Shown piece by piece: positions 1 through 6,811 of a stretch of 8,716 bases of DNA. The notes beneath the pieces are model-generated. The model was given only the letters and a program-made list of their open reading frames with translations. It made no database searches and had not been told where the DNA came from. Location: the NCBI GenBank assembly GCA_019689695.1, contig JADGHA010000157.1:1-8716 (forward strand). The letters are read 5' to 3'. Each line of letters starts with the position of its first letter. Within the stretch, counting starts at the first letter, position 1. The position numbers and the translations under genes were made by a program. This DNA is from Micromonosporaceae bacterium (GTDB taxonomy: Bacteria > Actinomycetota > Actinomycetes > Mycobacteriales > Micromonosporaceae).

Positions 1-20
1 GCCCCCCGACTTAGGCTGAT

Positions 21-872
21 TTAAGGGGTATTCCGGGGTACACAACTGCAAGATCGCGGGGTAAAGAGGCGGAGGTGGACGGAGGCGGTGACCGTGGTCG
101 GGCTGGGGAGGGCGGCGATCCGGGCGGCCAGCGCCTGCGGATCCGTGTGCCAGGCGCTGGGTCCCATGCCGACCAGCGCGTTCACCTCGGCGTGAGTCAG
201 CCGCATCGACCGCTCCAGCCGCTGCTCCTGTACAGGCACGAACCAGGCCGAGAGGCTGGCGGCGACCCGATCCCGCTTCTCGGCGTCCACAGTGAGCAGG
301 CCGAGCGGACCGATCAGTTCGGCCAGGTGGCCGGTGGTCGGTGTGACCACGAGCAGCGTGCCGCCGGGGCGGAGGACCCGGTGGAACTCGGCGCCGTTGC
401 GCGGGGCGAAGACGTCCAGCAGCGCGTCCGCGGCGTGGTCGGCCAGCGGCAGCCGCTGCCAGGTGTCGCAGAGCGCCGCGGCGGCCCGGGGATGGGCCCG
501 CGCGGCACGGCGTACCGCCGGTTTGGAAATGTCCAGGGCGAGCCCTGCCATCTGCGGGTGCGCGTCGAGCACGGCGGCGAGGTGGTGACCGGTGCCCGCG
601 CCCGCGTCCACCACGAGGTCGCTGCCCGGGGTCGCCGAAGCCAGCGCGGCGGAGATGAAGTCGAAGTGGCCGGCGGAGAGGAAGCTGGCCCGGGCGGCCA
701 CCATCTGCGCGGTGTCACCGGCGTGGGTCACCCGGCCGGCGGCCAGGTTCACGTACCCCTGCCGGGCCACGTCGAAGGTGTGCCCACGCGGGCAGCGCAC
801 CGCCCCGTCCGCCACCGCCAGGCCGAGGGTGCAGTTCGGGCAGCGGAGGTACCGCAGCACGTCCCTGTTCAT
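21..872 (-). CDS. rlmA: 23S rRNA (guanine-N1)-methyltransferase, RlmA(II)/TlrB-like
   Basis: This 283-residue protein probably uses S-adenosylmethionine to methylate N1 of a guanine in helix 35 of 23S rRNA, in the cytoplasm. Family members modify G745 (RlmA-I, E. coli) or G748 (RlmA-II/TlrB, Gram-positives, tylosin resistance). The N-terminal zinc finger has ligands C11, C14, C27 and H31, followed by the family signature FDVARQGYVNL (33-43). The Rossmann methyltransferase domain has SAM motif I VVDAGAGTGHH (87-97), then SKPAVRRAARAHPRA (116-130), DVFAPRN (153-159) and RPGGTLLVVTP (168-178). The length suits the family (about 270-280). The start is an ATG preceded on its strand by GGGGAG nine bases away. 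The last ten or so residues (SCSCVPRNTP) look like a read-through extension. The gene is divergent from the adenosine deaminase. Family assignment is firm; the exact target (G745 or G748) and any macrolide-resistance role are inferred from remembered TlrB similarity. Confidence 0.9.
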   Translation of the reverse strand: MNRDVLRYLRCPNCTLGLAVADGAVRCPRGHTFDVARQGYVNLAAGRVTHAGDTAQMVAARASFLSAGHFDFISAALASATPGSDLVVDAGAGTGHHLAAVLDAHPQMAGLALDISKPAVRRAARAHPRAAAALCDTWQRLPLADHAADALLDVFAPRNGAEFHRVLRPGGTLLVVTPTTGHLAELIGPLGLLTVDAEKRDRVAASLSAWFVPVQEQRLERSMRLTHAEVNALVGMGPSAWHTDPQALAARIAALPSPTTVTASVHLRLFTPRSCSCVPRNTP

Positions 873-906
873 GTCCCGCGACTCCCCGTACGACTAAGGT
901 CACCAC

Positions 907-1992
907 ATGGTTGCACCGCTCGCGTATGAGGAGATCCGCAAGGCCCCCAAGGCACTGCTGCACGACCACCTGGACGGCGGCCTGCGGCCGGCCACGGTGC
1001 TGGAGCTGGCCGCCGACGTGGGACACCAACTGCCGGCGCAGGACGCCGACGAGCTGAGCCGCTGGTTCGAGGCGTCGGCGAACTCGGGTTCGCTCGAGCG
1101 TTACCTGGAGACTTTCGCGCACACCGTCGCCGTCATGCAGACCGAGCCGGCGCTGCACCGGGTGGCCGCCGAGTGCGCCCGTGACCTCGCGGCGGACGGC
1201 GTGGTCTACGCCGAGGTGCGGTTCGCGCCGGAGCAGCACCTGCAACGCGGGCTCACCCTCGAACAGGTCGTGGAGGCGGTGCTGGCCGGCTTCGCCGACG
1301 GGGTGCAGCAGGCGGCCGCGGCCGGTACGCCGATCCGGGTCGGCACCCTGCTGACCGCGATGCGGCATGCGGCCCGGTCGATGGAGATCGCCGAGCTCGC
1401 GGTCCGCTACCGGGACGCCGGGGTGGTCGGGTTCGACATCGCCGGCGCGGAGGCGGGCTTCCCACCCACCCGTCACCTGGACGCCTTCGAGTACCTGCAG
1501 CGGGAAAACTTCCACTTCACCATCCACGCCGGCGAGGCGTTCGGGCTGCCGTCGATCTGGCAGGCGATCCAGTGGTGCGGTGCGGACCGGCTCGGGCACG
1601 GTGTGCGCATCGTGGACGACATCAGCGTGGCCGACCCGCACCGGCCGGTCCTGGGACGGCTCGCGGCGTACGTGCGGGACAAGCGGATTCCGCTGGAGCT
1701 GTGCCCGTCCTCCAACGTGCAGACCGGTGCCGCCAAGTCGATCGCCGAGCACCCGATCGGGCTGCTGCGCGACCTGCGGTTCAGGGTCACCGTCAACACC
1801 GACAACCGGCTGATGAGCGGGACCTCCATGTCGCGTGAGATGGCGTTGCTGGTGGAGGCCTTCGGGTACGGCTGGCGCGAGCTGCAGTGGTTCACCATCA
1901 ACGCGATGAAGAGCGCCTTCATCCCGTTCGACGAACGGTTGGCGATCATCGATGAGGTGATCAAGCCGGGGTACGCCAAGCTGGCGGAATAA
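907..1992 (+). CDS. add: Adenosine deaminase
   Basis: This 361-residue cytoplasmic enzyme hydrolyses adenosine and deoxyadenosine to inosine and deoxyinosine plus ammonia, in purine salvage. It is a metal-dependent amidohydrolase TIM barrel. Visible active-site elements in order: H19-x-H21 in LLHDHLDGG (metal ligands); GFDIAGAE (substrate loop); HAGE with metal ligand H207 and proton-donor E210; GHG with catalytic H231; CPSSN; and NTDN with metal-binding D299. The residue after D299 is Asn (N300), whereas mouse and E. coli enzymes have a second Asp that contacts the purine; I believe this variant is common in actinobacteria. Length is typical (about 330-365). The ATG follows an AAGGT ribosome binding site at a spacing of about seven bases. 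It is divergent from the rRNA methyltransferase; the next gene downstream starts after a 335-bp gap, so add is probably monocistronic. Confidence 0.95.
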   Translation: MVAPLAYEEIRKAPKALLHDHLDGGLRPATVLELAADVGHQLPAQDADELSRWFEASANSGSLERYLETFAHTVAVMQTEPALHRVAAECARDLAADGVVYAEVRFAPEQHLQRGLTLEQVVEAVLAGFADGVQQAAAAGTPIRVGTLLTAMRHAARSMEIAELAVRYRDAGVVGFDIAGAEAGFPPTRHLDAFEYLQRENFHFTIHAGEAFGLPSIWQAIQWCGADRLGHGVRIVDDISVADPHRPVLGRLAAYVRDKRIPLELCPSSNVQTGAAKSIAEHPIGLLRDLRFRVTVNTDNRLMSGTSMSREMALLVEAFGYGWRELQWFTINAMKSAFIPFDERLAIIDEVIKPGYAKLAE

Positions 1993-2126
1993 ATGTCGGC
2001 GGTGACTGTGCGTGCATGGCGGCCCGTTCGCGCTCCAGGTAAGGTCTGTGCCGTCCCGCCGGTCCCCGGGGCCAGCTCTGGATCCGAGGGTCGCGGGCGG
2101 GCGTACCAACCGGGCAACTAGGGAAA

Positions 2127-2151
2127 TATCACAATCTCACCATGGGTGATA
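2127..2151. repeat. Interrupted palindrome in AT-rich block, candidate operator
   Basis: TATCAC (2127-2132) and GTGATA (2146-2151) are perfect inverted repeats separated by 13 bp. A second, overlapping inverted repeat, TCACC-ATG-GGTGA (2137-2149), shares the right arm but has a different centre. The element sits in the only clearly AT-rich stretch between add and cvnA, about 180 bp before the cvnA start. The geometry suits a dimeric transcription factor, but I do not recognise the regulator, and 6-bp arms can arise by chance. Confidence 0.35.
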
Positions 2152-2258
2152 ACAGCAAAACGAACAGTAGTCACGGCACACCAGCACCGCGAACCCGTGG
2201 TGGTATCGGGCAACCTGGTCTTTCTTCTTGACCCGGCACGTGATGGAATCTCGGGGGT

Positions 2259-2276
2259 CCGGCCAGACTTGGCCGG
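2259..2276 (+). other. Leader hairpin upstream of cvnA
   Basis: CCGGCCA and TGGCCGG form a perfect 7-bp stem around a GACT tetraloop, ending 51 bases before the chosen cvnA start. If the promoter lies in the AT-rich block upstream, this stem would be in the 5' untranslated leader. There is no T-run after it, so it is not a classical terminator. It may affect mRNA stability, or be incidental to GC-rich sequence. Confidence 0.35.
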
Positions 2277-2313
2277 CCGGTGAGAGGTGTCCAGACCGAG
2301 CGGGCACCGGGAC

Positions 2314-2320
2314 GGGAGGG
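2314..2320 (+). promoter_or_regulatory. Ribosome binding site deciding the cvnA start
   Basis: GGGAGGG lies seven bases before the GTG at 2328. An alternative in-frame GTG at 2280 would add 16 residues but has no comparable purine-rich site and would place the hairpin at 2259-2276 immediately before it. The site therefore favours 2328. Confidence 0.7.
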
Positions 2321-2327
2321 CGGTGAC

Positions 2328-5300
2328 GTGAGCACGCGGCCATCGACCAGCGACGGTCTGCTGTCGCGCCTGCGCCGTCCCTTCGGCCGGCTGCGCGACC
2401 TGCCGATCTGGTCCAAGCTCGGGCTCATCATGATCGTCCCGACCATCGCCACCATCGTGGTCGGCACCAACGGCATGATCGGCCACATCCAGGACGCCCA
2501 GGACGCCGATCGGGCGCGGTCGCTGGCCAGCCTGACCGAGGCGGCCGGCGCGCTGGTGCACGGCTTGCAGGACGAGCGGGCCGCCGCGGTCATCCTGCTC
2601 GGCACCCAGAACCAGGGCGCCAGGCAGAACCGGCTCACCGCCTACCGGGACGCGCACAGCGCGGTGGATGCCGCCCAGCGGCCGTACGCCCAGCGCAGCG
2701 CGGCCGTCGGCGACCTGCCGGACAACTTCGACAAGCTGCTGCGGGACATCTCGCAGGAGCTCGGCGAGCTGGCCACTACCCGCAGCGAGGTGGAGGCCGG
2801 CAAGATCAGCATCAGCAGCGCGAAGAGCTGGTACCAGGTCCTGATCAACAACCTGCTCACCATCGCCGACTCGGCGGCGCCGCTGGCCGGCGACAGCAGC
2901 CTCAGCGACCGCATCCGGGCCGCCGCGGCGCTCTCCCGGGAGAAGGAGTTCCTCTCCCTGGAACGCACCGTGGTGCTGGACGCCTTCAGCCAGGGCGGGA
3001 TGACCCCCAAGCTGAAGGAGGAGTTCATCTCCACCCTGACCGGCCAGCAACAGGCCCTGCAGTCCTTCCAGTCGGTGGCCACCGAGGCCGAGCGCGCCCG
3101 GTACGACCAGACGGTCTCCGGGTCGGCGCTGCGGGAAGCGAACTCGCGCACCGGTGACGTGCGGGAGCTGGTCGGCAGCAACGCCACCGAGCTGCCGTTC
3201 GACGAGACCGACTGGGACACCGCCATGGTCGGCCACGCCGAGCTGCTGCGGAACGTGGAGGTCGAGCTCGACCGGAACCTGGTCACCGCGGCGACCAACC
3301 GGCGCGACGAGGTGACCCGCACCGTCCTGGTGGAGAGCGGCGCACTGCTCGGCATGCTGCTGCTGGCCATCCTCTTCGCCTGGCTGGTGGCCCGCTCGAT
3401 GGCCCGCTCGCTGCGCGAGCTGCGGCAGGGGGCGCTCGCCGTCGCGCAGTACGGCCTGCCCCAGGCGGTGGCCCGGCTGCGCGACCCGGCGCTGTCCACC
3501 CAGCTGTCGCCGCAGCAGGTCGCGGCCCAGATCGCCGAGCCGCTGCCGGTCCGCAGCAAGGACGAGTTCGGGCAGGTCACCGAGGCGTTCAACGCGGTGC
3601 ACCTGGAGGCGGTCCGCACGGCGGCCGAGCAGGCGCAGCTGCGCTCGTCGGTGGCCACCATGTTCGTCAACCTGGCCCGCCGCTCGCAGATCCTGGTGGA
3701 CCGGCTGATCGGTCACCTGGACCGGCTCGAGCGCAGCGAGGAGGACCCGGACGCGCTGGCCGAGCTGTTCCAGCTCGACCACCTGGCCACCCGCATGCGC
3801 CGCAACGACGAGAACCTGCTGGTGCTCGCCGGCGCCGACTCCACCCGCGTGCAGCGCGAGCCGGCGGCGCTGCTGGACGTCCTGCGCGCCGCGCAGTCCG
3901 AGGTGGAGCACTACACCCGCATCGAGTTCGGCGTGATCGACCGGGACATCGAGGTGGCCGCGCACGCGGTCAACGACCTGGTGCACCTGCTGGCCGAGCT
4001 GTTCGACAACGCCACCGCGTTCTCCCCGCCCGACTCGCACGTGGTGGTGGAGGCGCGCCGGGTCGGCGAACGGGCCTCGCTCTACGTGGAGGACCACGGC
4101 ATCGGCATCTCGCCCGAGCAGCTGGCCGAGCTGAACGAGCGGCTCGCCACGCCGCCACAGGTGGACGTCGCCGTCTCCCGGATGATGGGCCTGGTCGTGG
4201 TCTCCCGGCTGGCCGCACGGCACGGCGTGAAGGTGGAGCTGCGCCGCGGACCCGAGCGCGGAACCATCGCCGACGTCACGCTGCCCACGTCCGTCCTGGT
4301 CCCGCGGGCGCTCGTCGGACGGGTCCAGGGTGCGCCCCACGCCAGCGGCGTCGGCGAGCTGGGCGGCAGCGTCCCGACCTCTGCCGCCCCCGCCCGGCGC
4401 CCGTCGTTCGGTGGGCCGCTGGCCCTGGAGAGCGGGCCCTCGGCGGCCGGCGGCCGGCCCGCGTACTCCGGCCTGTTCGCCGACGGACCCTCGTCCGGCG
4501 GGTTCGGCGGGCCGCCCGCCCCGGGCCGCGGCCGCCCCGGGCAGCGGCCGATGCCGGCCTGGTCCGATCTCACCGGTGCGAGCGCGGCCAGCACCAACAG
4601 CGGGGGCCCCAACGGCGCCTACGGCTCAAACGGCGGCCCCGCGACGTCCAGCCTCGGTGCGGGCGCCAACGGCGAGCCGTTCGTCCCGCGGACCCCGGAT
4701 GCGCCGGGCGCCGGGCCGTTGCCGCAGCGGCAGGCGCACGACCCGTGGACTGTCGACGGTGAGCTCGCCGACGAGGCCGGGTCCGGGCGGATCCCGCGGC
4801 AGGCGCCGTTCAGCCCGGAGGCGCGCTCCAGCCTGCCCCGGCGTCCGGTCAACCCGCCCGGTGGGATGCCCCCGACGTCCGCCCCACCGGCGTCCGACCC
4901 CTCGGCCCGGGATGGCCGGGGCCAGGCGCCGTTCGCGATGCCGCCACAGGGTCTGGTCCCACCGATGCCGGGGCCCGCGGGCGCGCCGCCGGTCTCCGGT
5001 CCGCCGGCCCCGGCCAGCGGCCCGCCGCCGGCCGCCGGACCGTCCGATACCGCCACTCCACCGCCGGCCTGGCCGCCGGTCGCGCCCGCGCATCCCGGCG
5101 GCGAGGATGCCGGTGCCACCGCGCCCACCCCGGCTGTCCCGGAGGAGCTCGCCGCCGCGCTCGACATGACCGCCGAGCTGCCGAAGGTGCGCCCGACCGA
5201 GCCTGACGCCAAGGCTGGGTCAGGCACCCCGGCCGCGGGTGAGGCCGAGCCGGCCTCGGCACCGGCCGAGCCAGCCTCGGCACCGCCGGCAGCGGCTGCG

Positions 5301-5978
5301 CCTGCTTCGGCGCCACCGGCCACTCCAACGTCCGCCCAGCCAGCCGCGTCCGGGATCGGCTCCGGTGCGGGTGCGCCGGAGCGCCGGACACCGGACGAGA
5401 CGATGGAGCTGCCGATCTTCCGCGAGCTCGAGTCGGCGTGGTTCCGCACCCGCCGCCCGGCGGCCCCGTCCAGCGCACCCACACCCACCTCCGGCGTGCC
5501 CTTCCCTGCCTCGTCGAGCGCACCACCGGCCTGGGACTCGTCGTCCCCGGCCCGGTTCGAGCCGGTGCCCGGCGGCAACGGCACCCGGTCGAGCAACGTG
5601 AACGGCACGACGACAGGTAGCAACTCGACGATGGCAGCAACCCCGATGCCCGCCGGCGGGCCCTCCTGGCAGACTGCGGCCGACGAAGGTTGGCGCGCCG
5701 CGTCCGCGGCCGCGGAGGTACCGGTGACCGAGACGACCGAGGCCGGGTTGCCCAAGCGGGTACCCATGGCCCAGCTCGTTCCGGGGGGCGTCGAACGGCC
5801 CGCGACCACGATGCAGCGGCGTACCCCGGAGGGCGTGCGTGGGCTGCTTTCCGCGTACCACCGCGGCGTGCAGCGCGGCCGGTCGGAACCCAAGGACGGG
5901 GGCCACGGCCCAGGCGTCAACCCCCAGCCGAGCACGGCAGGGCCACAACAACAGGGTGGCAAGGAGCAGGAGGCATGA
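2328..5978 (+). CDS. cvnA: Conservon sensor histidine kinase CvnA (nitrate/nitrite-sensing-like domain)
   Basis: This 1216-residue membrane sensor kinase is the receptor component of a conservon. Order of parts: a short basic cytoplasmic N-terminus; membrane segment 1 at about 31-47; an extracytoplasmic helical domain of the NIT type at about 60-330, with LQDER at 80-84; membrane segment 2 at about 338-356; a HAMP-like linker at about 357-430; a dimerisation segment with LDHLATRMRR, giving H485 as the candidate phosphoacceptor; and a HATPase domain with N-box E557/N561, G1 box D589-x-G591-x-G593 and G621 of the second glycine motif. After about 675 comes a Pro/Ala/Gly-rich, probably disordered tail of some 540 residues. 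It carries two conserved patches: LPIFRELESAWF (1028-1039), and W1114-x7-W1122 followed by GLPKRVP (1140-1146) and a terminal RGR helix. The true ligand is unknown; 'nitrate sensor' is only a domain name. The stop overlaps cvnB as ATGA. No response regulator is present. Confidence 0.93.
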   Translation: MSTRPSTSDGLLSRLRRPFGRLRDLPIWSKLGLIMIVPTIATIVVGTNGMIGHIQDAQDADRARSLASLTEAAGALVHGLQDERAAAVILLGTQNQGARQNRLTAYRDAHSAVDAAQRPYAQRSAAVGDLPDNFDKLLRDISQELGELATTRSEVEAGKISISSAKSWYQVLINNLLTIADSAAPLAGDSSLSDRIRAAAALSREKEFLSLERTVVLDAFSQGGMTPKLKEEFISTLTGQQQALQSFQSVATEAERARYDQTVSGSALREANSRTGDVRELVGSNATELPFDETDWDTAMVGHAELLRNVEVELDRNLVTAATNRRDEVTRTVLVESGALLGMLLLAILFAWLVARSMARSLRELRQGALAVAQYGLPQAVARLRDPALSTQLSPQQVAAQIAEPLPVRSKDEFGQVTEAFNAVHLEAVRTAAEQAQLRSSVATMFVNLARRSQILVDRLIGHLDRLERSEEDPDALAELFQLDHLATRMRRNDENLLVLAGADSTRVQREPAALLDVLRAAQSEVEHYTRIEFGVIDRDIEVAAHAVNDLVHLLAELFDNATAFSPPDSHVVVEARRVGERASLYVEDHGIGISPEQLAELNERLATPPQVDVAVSRMMGLVVVSRLAARHGVKVELRRGPERGTIADVTLPTSVLVPRALVGRVQGAPHASGVGELGGSVPTSAAPARRPSFGGPLALESGPSAAGGRPAYSGLFADGPSSGGFGGPPAPGRGRPGQRPMPAWSDLTGASAASTNSGGPNGAYGSNGGPATSSLGAGANGEPFVPRTPDAPGAGPLPQRQAHDPWTVDGELADEAGSGRIPRQAPFSPEARSSLPRRPVNPPGGMPPTSAPPASDPSARDGRGQAPFAMPPQGLVPPMPGPAGAPPVSGPPAPASGPPPAAGPSDTATPPPAWPPVAPAHPGGEDAGATAPTPAVPEELAAALDMTAELPKVRPTEPDAKAGSGTPAAGEAEPASAPAEPASAPPAAAAPASAPPATPTSAQPAASGIGSGAGAPERRTPDETMELPIFRELESAWFRTRRPAAPSSAPTPTSGVPFPASSSAPPAWDSSSPARFEPVPGGNGTRSSNVNGTTTGSNSTMAATPMPAGGPSWQTAADEGWRAASAAAEVPVTETTEAGLPKRVPMAQLVPGGVERPATTMQRRTPEGVRGLLSAYHRGVQRGRSEPKDGGHGPGVNPQPSTAGPQQQGGKEQEA
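5244..5285 (+). repeat. Tandem 21-bp repeat in the cvnA tail
   Basis: Two adjacent 21-bp units (5244-5264 and 5265-5285) differ at one base (G5252 versus A5273). Each is in frame and encodes AEPASAP, at residues 973-979 and 980-986. A looser copy of PASAP follows shortly after. This looks like recent in-frame duplication within the low-complexity linker. Confidence 0.8.
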
Positions 5979-6379
5979 CAACTACGCAAGATCTCGGTTG
6001 GCTGCTGGCCAACTTCGCCGATCGCGTACCAGGTGTCGCGCACGCGGTGGCCGTCTCCGCGGACGGCCTGCTGCTCGCCGCGTCGCGAGACCTGCCACGG
6101 GACCGCGCCGACCAGCTCGCCGCGATCGCGTCCGGTCTGGTCAGCCTCACGCAGGGCGCGGCGCGCTGCTTCGAGGGCGGGGCCGTGCTGCAGACTGTGG
6201 TGGAGATGGACAACGGATTCCTCTTCCTGATGTCCATCTCGGACGGTTCGTCGTTCGCGGTCCTCGCCGCGCGCAGCTGCGACGTGGGCCAGGTCGGGTA
6301 TGAGATGGCGCTGCTGGTCGACCGGGTCGGCGACGCGCTCACCCCGGCGCCGCGGACCGCGGCCGGGATGCTGGGCTAA
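5975..6379 (+). CDS. cvnB: Conservon roadblock/LC7 protein CvnB
   Basis: This 134-residue cytoplasmic protein is of the roadblock/LC7 family, whose members (such as MglB) bind small GTPases and can act as activating proteins or scaffolds. The fold is recognisable from LGWLLANFADRVPGVAHAV near the N-terminus, VSADGLLLAAS (27-37), a central helix with ADQLAAIASGLVSL, and the strand-rich QTVVEMDNGFLFLMSISDGSSFAVLA. Length is typical for CvnB. Its ATG overlaps the cvnA stop (ATGA, 5975-5978), which implies translational coupling; AAGGAG eight bases before the ATG, and GGAGG closer in, supply the ribosome binding site. By family precedent in Streptomyces Cvn9 it should work with CvnA and CvnD at the membrane, probably on CvnD's GTP cycle. 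That role here is inferred from homology and gene order. Confidence 0.93.
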   Translation: MTTTQDLGWLLANFADRVPGVAHAVAVSADGLLLAASRDLPRDRADQLAAIASGLVSLTQGAARCFEGGAVLQTVVEMDNGFLFLMSISDGSSFAVLAARSCDVGQVGYEMALLVDRVGDALTPAPRTAAGMLG

Positions 6380-6419
6380 CCAGCGCACTGAAGTACCGCG
6401 CACGGGGGATGGAGCGAGT

Positions 6420-6430
6420 AGGGGGTGAAC
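6420..6430 (+). promoter_or_regulatory. Extended ribosome binding site for cvnC
   Basis: AGGGGGTGAAC closely matches the extended anti-16S complement AGGAGGTGATC. It supports the ATG at 6437, eight bases after the GGTGA core. The GTG at 6425 lies inside this element and is therefore the less likely start, though GGAG at 6411-6414 could serve it. Confidence 0.5.
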
Positions 6431-6436
6431 GGCGAC

Positions 6437-6811
6437 ATGACCGAACGCGATGAGCCGACCGGCGCGCTGGTCCGGCCGTACGCCGTTACCCGAGGCCGCA
6501 CCCGCCCGAAGCTGGAGATCGCGCTGGAGGCACTGGTCGAGACCACCCAGCGCGGCCGCTCCGCCGGCGCCGGCAAGGGCGGCCACGGTCGGGAGCATCA
6601 ATACATCGCCGCGCTCTGCGACGGCCGGCTGCAGTCGCTTGCGGAGATCGCGGCGCGCATGCACCTGCCGCTCGGGGTCGCTCGGGTACTCATCGCCGAC
6701 ATGGCCGCCGAAGGCCTGCTCGCGGTGTACGAGCCGACGTCCTTCGACAACAACGACGCGGTAGGCACGGAACTGCTGGAGAGGGTGCTGAGTGGACTTC
6801 GCAGGCTCTGA
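6437..6811 (+). CDS. cvnC: Conservon DUF742 protein CvnC
   Basis: This 124-residue cytoplasmic protein (128 if the GTG at 6425 is used) belongs to the DUF742 family, found almost only in conservons. Typical features are the early LVRPYAVTRGRTRP motif, then a basic, Gly-rich linker (RGRSAGAGKGGHGRE). A winged-helix-like C-terminal half follows: QYIAALCDGRLQSLAEIAARMHLPLGVARVLIADMAAEGLLAVYEP, which reads like helix, helix-turn-helix, then wing. It could contact DNA or protein; its biochemical role is unestablished. It lies 57 bp after cvnB and its 3' end overlaps cvnD by 20 bp, so it is in the same operon. By analogy with Cvn9 it is a member of the membrane-associated complex. Confidence 0.9.
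   Translation: MTERDEPTGALVRPYAVTRGRTRPKLEIALEALVETTQRGRSAGAGKGGHGREHQYIAALCDGRLQSLAEIAARMHLPLGVARVLIADMAAEGLLAVYEPTSFDNNDAVGTELLERVLSGLRRL

Larger units (their letters stand above)
1993..2327. promoter_or_regulatory. Intergenic control region upstream of the cvn operon
   Basis: No gene is supported in these 335 bases. The first about 125 bases are GC-rich and hold only a short CCCCGGGG palindrome (2064-2071). From about 2118 to 2175 composition shifts to AT-rich, unusual for this window, and includes an interrupted palindrome. A TTGACC hexamer at 2228-2233 has no convincing -10 partner. A weak candidate pairing is GTGATA (2146-2151) with TAGTCA (2168-2173) at 16 bp spacing. A perfect 7-bp hairpin lies at 2259-2276, and the cvnA ribosome binding site is near the end. 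The operon promoter is most likely here, but I cannot fix its position. Confidence 0.55.

Noticed and set aside
25..40. GGGGTA direct repeat, possibly a SigB/SigF-type -10 element
   Set aside because: No GTTT-like -35 lies at the right distance, and the segment falls within the 3' end of the methyltransferase gene. Two hexamers are weak evidence.
75..929. Plus-strand open frame of 284 codons over the methyltransferase
   Set aside because: It is antisense to an RlmA-family gene with zinc finger and SAM motifs, and its own translation is low-complexity Arg/Gly/Val.
2064..2071. CCCCGGGG palindrome as a terminator of add
   Set aside because: It has no loop and no T-tract, and such palindromes are expected by chance in this base composition.
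2228..2256. TTGACC hexamer as a -35 box
   Set aside because: No TANNNT-like -10 element occurs at 16-18 bp; the following sequence is TCGGGG.
2280..2327. Upstream GTG at 2280 as the cvnA start
   Set aside because: It would add 16 residues with no homologous look and lacks a good ribosome binding site, whereas GGGAGGG precedes 2328 at the right spacing.
2118..4340. Very long open frame on the minus strand opposite cvnA, 740 codons
   Set aside because: It is antisense to an unmistakable histidine kinase. Its product is rich in Arg, Gly, Gln, Val and Asp with no recognisable domain, as expected from the high-GC third-position bias of the true gene.
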